36,292 nucleotides of DNA from contig JAKPXO010000231.1 in NCBI GenBank assembly GCA_029567505.1, forward strand, positions 1-36,292, written 5' to 3'. The stretch is from Acidobacteriota bacterium. Its GTDB lineage: Bacteria; Acidobacteriota; Thermoanaerobaculia; UBA5066. Below are positions 32,190-36,292 of this stretch, piece by piece; the first letter of the stretch is position 1; the number at the start of each line of letters is the position of its first letter. Under the pieces are notes generated by a model that saw only the letters and a program-made list of their open reading frames with translations, had not been told where the DNA came from and did not search any database. A program made the translations under genes and the position numbers.

Positions 32190-32720
32190 TCACTTGCGGA
32201 ACGCGTACGGGACGACGAGCGTCTTCTTCTCCCAGGAGATCCGGAGGGAGCCGCGGAAGGCGTCCTCGGGGAGGAAGTCGATCGTCATCGCCTCGAGGTG
32301 GTCGTGCCGGGAGAGGACCTTCATCGGGATCCGGACGACGTCCTGCTTCGGGTCGTACTCCGTCCCCCACTGCCCGGTCTGGCGGTTCACGATGAGCTGC
32401 CACTCCTTCGGGCCGGGGAGCGTGTAGAGCGAGTAGGTCCCCTTCGCCAGGGTGGCGGTTCCGAGCGTGACGTCCACGTCGAGGCGGAGGGTCGTCGCGG
32501 CGTTCGCGCCGGTCCGCCAGACCTTCCCCCAGGGGACGAGGCCGCCGAAGATCTTCCGCTTCTTCGCGAACGGCCGGCCGTACTCGACGCGCATCGTCCC
32601 GTTCCCGACGGCGATCTCCTCGGCGCCGCGAGGGGAGATCGGGACGCGGGGAATCCCGTTCTCCTGCCCGGCGAGGGGCGCGGCGAGAAGGAGGGCGAGA
32701 AGGGGAAGGGCTCGTTTCAT
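32190..32720 (-). CDS. DUF2911 exported protein
   Basis: This 176-residue protein has a signal peptide (MKRALPLLALLLAAPLAGQ). It then shows the conserved DUF2911 blocks: VEYGRPFAKKRKIFGGLVPWG, KVWRTGANAATTLRLDVDVT, LAKGTYSLYTLPGPKEWQLIV and NRQTGQWGTEYD. The family is widespread in Bacteroidota and Acidobacteriota, and its function is unknown. It ends 37 bases before the S9 peptidase start on the same strand and could be co-transcribed with it. It is divergent from ettA. Confidence 0.92.
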   Translation of the reverse strand: MKRALPLLALLLAAPLAGQENGIPRVPISPRGAEEIAVGNGTMRVEYGRPFAKKRKIFGGLVPWGKVWRTGANAATTLRLDVDVTLGTATLAKGTYSLYTLPGPKEWQLIVNRQTGQWGTEYDPKQDVVRIPMKVLSRHDHLEAMTIDFLPEDAFRGSLRISWEKKTLVVPYAFRK

Positions 32721-32832
32721 GCGGTCTCCAAGTCTCGACGGCGGGCCGGGGCCGGCCGCCCGGGGGAGTTTACGGGAGGGGGAGGGGGCCGGGCGCCCCG
32801 GGGAGGCGCGGCCAGCGCCCCCGCCGCACCCC

Positions 32833-32841
32833 TGCTACATT
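32833..32841 (+). promoter_or_regulatory. candidate extended -10 element for ettA
   Basis: TGC-TACATT is an extended -10 pattern that ends nine bases before the ettA ATG, so transcription would begin two or three bases before translation. No ribosome binding site is visible. This gives a third case of a near-leaderless arrangement in the window. Confidence 0.35.
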
Positions 32842-32850
32842 CCGCCCGCC

Positions 32851-34533
32851 ATGGCGCAGCAGTACATCTACACGATGGTCAACCTCCGCAAAGTCGTCCC
32901 CCCGCAGCGGGAGATCCTGAAGGGGATCTACCTGTCGTTCTTCCCGGGCGCCAAGATCGGCGTCCTCGGCCTGAACGGCGCGGGGAAATCGTCGCTCCTC
33001 CGGATCATGGCGGGCGTCGACAGGGAGTTCAACGGTGAGGCCTTCCCCGCGGAAGGGACGCGCGTCGGGTTCCTCCAGCAGGACCCGTGGCTCGACCCCG
33101 CGAAGACCGTCCTCGAGAACGTCGAGGCGGCCGTCGAGCCGGTGAAGAAGCTCCTCGCGCGCTTCGACGAGCTGGGCGAGAAGATGGGCGAGAGCCTCCC
33201 CGACGCCGAGATGGACAAGGTGATGGCGGAGTACGGGAAGGTGCAGGACGCCATCGAGGCCGCGAACGGCTGGGACCTCGACCGGACGCTCGAGACGGCG
33301 ATGGACGCCCTCCGCTGCCCGCCCCCCGACGCCGACGTCACGAAGATCTCCGGCGGCGAAAGGCGCCGCGTCGCGCTCTGCCGCGTCCTCCTCGAGAAGC
33401 CCGACCTCCTCCTCCTCGACGAGCCGACGAACCACCTCGACGCCGAGTCGGTCGCCTGGCTCGAGCAGCACCTCGCCGAGTACCCCGGCACCGTCGTCGC
33501 GGTCACGCACGACCGCTACTTCCTCGACAACGTCGCCCAGTGGATCCTCGAGCTCGACCGCGGCGCCGGCATCCCGTGGAAGGGGAACTACACCTCCTGG
33601 CTCGACCAGAAGGCGACCCGCCTCGCGCAGGAGGAGAAGGCCGAGAGCAACAAGCAGAAGACGCTCGAGCGCGAGCTCGAGTGGGTGCGGATGGCCCCGC
33701 GCGCCCGGCACGCCAAGGGGAAGGCGCGCCTCCAGGCCTACGAGCAGCTCCTCGCCGAGAGCGGCGCCGAGAGCCGCGGCGAGACGAACGAGATCTACAT
33801 CCCGGCGGGGCCGCGCCTCGGCGACGTCGTCGTCCGCGCGGAAGGGCTGAAGAAGGCGTACGGCGAGAAGCTCCTCTTCGACGACCTGACGTTCGACCTG
33901 CCGAAGGGCGGCATCGTCGGCGTCATCGGCCCGAACGGCGCCGGCAAGACGACGCTCTTCAAGATGATCATGGGCCTCGAGAAGCCCGACGGCGGCGTCC
34001 TCACGGTGGGCGAGACGGTCTTCCCCTCCTACGTCGACCAGAACCGCGACCGCCCCGACCCGACGAAGTCCGTGTGGGAAGAGGTCTCCGGCGGCGAGGA
34101 GAAGATCCTGGTCGGCCGCCGCGAGATGTCGAGCCGCGCCTGGTGCTCGATGTTCAACTTCAAGGGGGCCGACCAGCAGAAGCGGATCGGCGACCTCTCG
34201 GGCGGCGAGATGAACCGCCTCCACCTCGCGCGCACCGTGAAGAAGGCCGGCAACCTCCTCCTCCTCGACGAGCCGACGAACGACCTCGACGTCGACACGC
34301 TCCGGGCCCTCGAGGAGGCGCTCCTCTCCTTCGCCGGCTGCGCCGTCGTCATCTCGCACGACCGCTGGTTCCTCGACCGCGTCGCGACGCACATGCTCGC
34401 GTTCGAGGGCGACTCGAAGACGTTCTGGTACGAGGGGAACTACCAGGAGTACGAGGCCGACCGGCACAAGCGCCTCGGCGCCGCCGCCGACCAGCCGCAC
34501 CGGATCAAGTACCGCCATCTCACCCGGGGCTGA
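32851..34533 (+). CDS. ettA: energy-dependent translational throttle ABC-F protein EttA
   Basis: This 560-residue ABC-F protein (E. coli EttA 555) has two ATPase domains and no membrane segment. Walker A motifs are GLNGAGKSS (40-48) and GPNGAGKTT (360-368), with signatures ISGGERRR and LSGGEMNR. Walker B motifs LLLLDEPTNHLD and LLLLDEPTNDLD each carry the catalytic Glu. The coiled linker at about 245-310 (YTSWLDQKATRLAQEEKAES) reaches the ribosomal P-site tRNA. The opening YIYTMVNLRKVVPPQREILK is specific to EttA. It binds the ribosomal E site and gates the first elongation step by ADP/ATP ratio. It is a single gene. Confidence 0.95.
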   Translation: MAQQYIYTMVNLRKVVPPQREILKGIYLSFFPGAKIGVLGLNGAGKSSLLRIMAGVDREFNGEAFPAEGTRVGFLQQDPWLDPAKTVLENVEAAVEPVKKLLARFDELGEKMGESLPDAEMDKVMAEYGKVQDAIEAANGWDLDRTLETAMDALRCPPPDADVTKISGGERRRVALCRVLLEKPDLLLLDEPTNHLDAESVAWLEQHLAEYPGTVVAVTHDRYFLDNVAQWILELDRGAGIPWKGNYTSWLDQKATRLAQEEKAESNKQKTLERELEWVRMAPRARHAKGKARLQAYEQLLAESGAESRGETNEIYIPAGPRLGDVVVRAEGLKKAYGEKLLFDDLTFDLPKGGIVGVIGPNGAGKTTLFKMIMGLEKPDGGVLTVGETVFPSYVDQNRDRPDPTKSVWEEVSGGEEKILVGRREMSSRAWCSMFNFKGADQQKRIGDLSGGEMNRLHLARTVKKAGNLLLLDEPTNDLDVDTLRALEEALLSFAGCAVVISHDRWFLDRVATHMLAFEGDSKTFWYEGNYQEYEADRHKRLGAAADQPHRIKYRHLTRG

Positions 34534-34614
34534 GCCTGCTTCACGGGGGCGGCCGCCGGCGGTGCCGGGGCCGCCGCGGGCGGGAAAGGCGGGCCGCCAC
34601 ACAGGGAGCGGGCG

Positions 34615-34645
34615 CGCCCCGGCCCGGGGCGGGCAGCAATTTTTT
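34615..34645 (+). terminator. GC hairpin with T-run after ettA
   Basis: CGCCCC and GGGGCG form a six-base stem with a five-base loop, followed eight bases later by a run of six T. The spacing is longer than for an ideal intrinsic terminator. It also marks the point where base composition changes. Confidence 0.4.
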
Positions 34646-34743
34646 CTGGAAAAGAGCACGGTAAAGCACTATGTATTCATCATGACCGTCGGGCACGCAT
34701 AACGGGCACGCGGGGGAAAAGCAGCCGGTTACCGGAGGTGACC
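34640..34743 (+). promoter_or_regulatory. AT-rich upstream region of nifS with a direct repeat
   Basis: This is the only clearly AT-rich stretch in the window, with TATGTATTCAT around 34670-34680 as the likely -10 area. A 9-base direct repeat CGGGCACGC (34690-34698 and 34703-34711, 13 bases apart) could be an operator. GGAGG at 34734 serves the ATG at 34744. Function of the repeat is a guess. Confidence 0.35.
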
Positions 34744-35931
34744 ATGGAATTGAGAAGGGTATACGTAGACAACAACGCGACGACGCCTTTGCACCCGGAG
34801 GTCAAGAAGGCCATGCTCGAGGCCATGGAGTCCTACGGAAACCCGTCGAGCCTCCACTCCTTCGGGAGGGGCTCGCGGACCCTCATCGAGGGGGCGCGGG
34901 AAAAGGTCGCGCGCTTCATCGGGGCGTCCCCCGACGAGATCATGTTCGTGGGGAGCGGCTCCGAGGGGAACAACACCGTGCTCTCCATCCTCACCTGCAA
35001 CCCGGGCGGATGCGCCTCCTGCCGCAAGGACGGCGGGGCCCTCGTCACCACCACCATCGAGCACCCCTGCATCCTCGAGGCGTCGAAGTGCCTCAGGGAA
35101 AACGGGATGGACGTGCTCTACGCCCCGGTGGACAGCTACGGCAAGGTCGACCTGGCCGCGCTCGAAGGGCTGATCACCGGGAAGACCGGCCTGGTGTCCG
35201 TCATGCTCGCCAACAACGAGATCGGCACCATCCAGGACATCCGGGCCATAGGGGACATGGCCCACGCAAAGGGCGCCCTGGTGCACACCGACGCGGTCCA
35301 GGCCGTGGGCAAGATCCCGGTGGACGTCAAACAGCTGGGCGTGGACTTCCTCACCCTCTCCGCGCACAAGATCTACGGCCCCAAGGGGGTGGGCGCGGTG
35401 TACGTGAAGAGGAAGTCGCCCTTCTGCCCCCTCATCAGGGGCGGCCACCAGGAGCGCGGCAGGCGCGCGGGCACTGAGAACACCCTGGGCATCGTGGGGC
35501 TCGGCAAGGCCATCGAGCTGCGGGCGGCGGAGATGGAGGGCGAGGCGAAGAGGCTTCTGACCATGAAGGCCCGCCTGCGCGCGGGCATCGAGCAGGCGAT
35601 CCCGGACATCCGCTTCGTGGGACACCCCGTCGACTGCCTGCCCGGGACGCTGAACGTGTCCTTCGACGGCGCCGAGGGCGAGGCCATCATCCTCTACCTC
35701 GACCTCGAAGGCATCGCCGTTTCCACGGGCTCGGCCTGCGCGTCCGGGTCCCTGGACCCGTCCCACGTGATCCTGGCCACGGGGCTGCCCGCCGAGTGCG
35801 CCCACGGCTCCATCAGGATCAGCCTCGGCAGGGAAAACACCGAAGAAGACATCGACTACATCCTCGACAGGCTCCCCGGGATCATCAAGAGGATCCGGGA
35901 CATGTCGAGCGCCTACGCAAGGAGGGCATGA
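34744..35931 (+). CDS. nifS: cysteine desulfurase (NifS/IscS family) with a Cys-rich insertion
   Basis: This 395-residue PLP enzyme takes sulfur from cysteine for Fe-S cluster assembly. The PLP lysine is K209 (LSAHKIYGPKG), the stacking His is H107 (TTTIEHP) and the persulfide Cys is C332 (STGSACASGS). The opening VYVDNNATTPLHPEV is typical. Unusual is an insertion carrying C85-x4-C90-x2-C93 (TCNPGGCASCRKDGG) that standard NifS/IscS lack; it might bind metal. ATG 34744 with GGAGG five bases before is the best start; a GTG two codons earlier is possible. Codon use (frequent AGG Arg) differs from all upstream genes. It is followed directly by the scaffold gene. Confidence 0.95.
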   Translation: MELRRVYVDNNATTPLHPEVKKAMLEAMESYGNPSSLHSFGRGSRTLIEGAREKVARFIGASPDEIMFVGSGSEGNNTVLSILTCNPGGCASCRKDGGALVTTTIEHPCILEASKCLRENGMDVLYAPVDSYGKVDLAALEGLITGKTGLVSVMLANNEIGTIQDIRAIGDMAHAKGALVHTDAVQAVGKIPVDVKQLGVDFLTLSAHKIYGPKGVGAVYVKRKSPFCPLIRGGHQERGRRAGTENTLGIVGLGKAIELRAAEMEGEAKRLLTMKARLRAGIEQAIPDIRFVGHPVDCLPGTLNVSFDGAEGEAIILYLDLEGIAVSTGSACASGSLDPSHVILATGLPAECAHGSIRISLGRENTEEDIDYILDRLPGIIKRIRDMSSAYARRA

Positions 35932-36292
35932 TGGCCCAGCCGACGAACTGGCTCTACACGGACAAGGTCCTCGAGCACTTCATGCACCCCCAGAACATCC
36001 TCATGGACGAAGCCGGCTACCGGGAAGACGGCAGGGGCCAGGTGGGGAACGTCAAGTGCGGGGACCAGATGCTCGTGGTCATCCAGGTGGACAGGGAGAA
36101 GGACACCATCAAGGACGTGAAGTGGAAGACCTACGGGTGCGCCAGCGCCATCGCGAGCACCTCCATCATGTCCGAGATGGTCAAGGGGATGAAGCTCGAC
36201 GAGGCCTACAACATCTCGCCCAAGGAGATCAACAGGGAGCTGGGCGGCCTGCCCGAGCACAAGATCCACTGCTCCGTGCTGGGCGACAAGGC
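35931..36292 (+). CDS. nifU: Fe-S cluster scaffold NifU/IscU-like protein (3' end outside window)
   Basis: The frame is open for 120 codons to the window edge. The start ATG overlaps the nifS stop (TGATG). It has the three cluster-ligand cysteines of the IscU/NifU N-terminal domain: C43 (VKCGDQM, with the conserved Asp beside it), C70 (YGCASAIAST) and C114 (KIHCSVLGD). LYTDKVLEHFMHPQNIL is the family start. NifS donates sulfur to this scaffold. It cannot be seen whether the protein ends after the IscU domain or goes on to the NifU Fe-S and C-terminal domains, so IscU is equally possible as name. Codon style matches nifS. Confidence 0.9.
   Translation, partial: MAQPTNWLYTDKVLEHFMHPQNILMDEAGYREDGRGQVGNVKCGDQMLVVIQVDREKDTIKDVKWKTYGCASAIASTSIMSEMVKGMKLDEAYNISPKEINRELGGLPEHKIHCSVLGDK

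Overview
The window is about 36.3 kb of very GC-rich DNA from a Gram-negative (LPS-making) bacterium. Third codon positions are almost all G or C. The gene content is LPS core and lipid A enzymes, a hybrid type II secretion / type IV pilus-like assembly operon whose secretin carries a cohesin domain, an S9 peptidase, a DUF2911 protein and a MacAB-like efflux operon next to a sigma-54 activator. This fits Acidobacteriota best, but that placement is inferred from gene content and style, not from a marker gene. I see no rRNA, tRNA, CRISPR array, IS element or phage gene.

Layout. (1) 1-5.8 kb, mostly minus strand: a DUF3108 exported protein, a heptosyltransferase-like GT9 enzyme, and a tightly overlapping kdtA-lpxK-lpxL-type block making the Kdo/lipid A part of LPS. 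A plus-strand HNH nuclease lies between. (2) 5.9-17.5 kb, plus strand: thirteen tightly packed genes that start with an ECF sigma factor and its zinc-binding anti-sigma partner. They continue with a separate secretin-N-domain-like protein, GspF, GspE, PilM/N/O/P-like proteins, a TPR-secretin-cohesin lipoprotein and three pseudopilins. This looks like one envelope-spanning export or pseudopilus machine with its own regulator. (3) 17.6-21.1 kb, plus: M16 protease, dUTPase, MBL-fold hydrolase, then purS-purQ. (4) 21.2-28.3 kb, minus: a membrane-fusion protein, an ABC ATPase, two MacB/FtsX-type permeases, then an NtrC-family sigma-54 activator and its histidine kinase. A good -24/-12 (sigma-54) promoter and paired GTCC-N6-GGAC dyads lie just upstream of the first gene, so the operon probably carries its own activator. 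(5) 28.4-32.7 kb, minus: an ankyrin-repeat membrane protein, an SdpI-like membrane protein, an S9 prolyl-oligopeptidase-type exopeptidase and a DUF2911 protein. (6) 32.85-34.53 kb, plus: EttA. (7) 34.6 kb to the end: after an AT-rich spacer the codon style changes sharply (many AGG arginine codons) and a nifS-nifU/iscU pair begins. The second gene runs off the window.

Points most worth a second look are the self-regulated sigma-54 efflux operon, the sigma/anti-sigma-headed secretion operon, an in-frame 78-bp duplication with palindromes inside the leader of one pseudopilin, a Cys-rich insertion in NifS, and the composition break at about 34.6 kb, which could be gene transfer or an assembly join.
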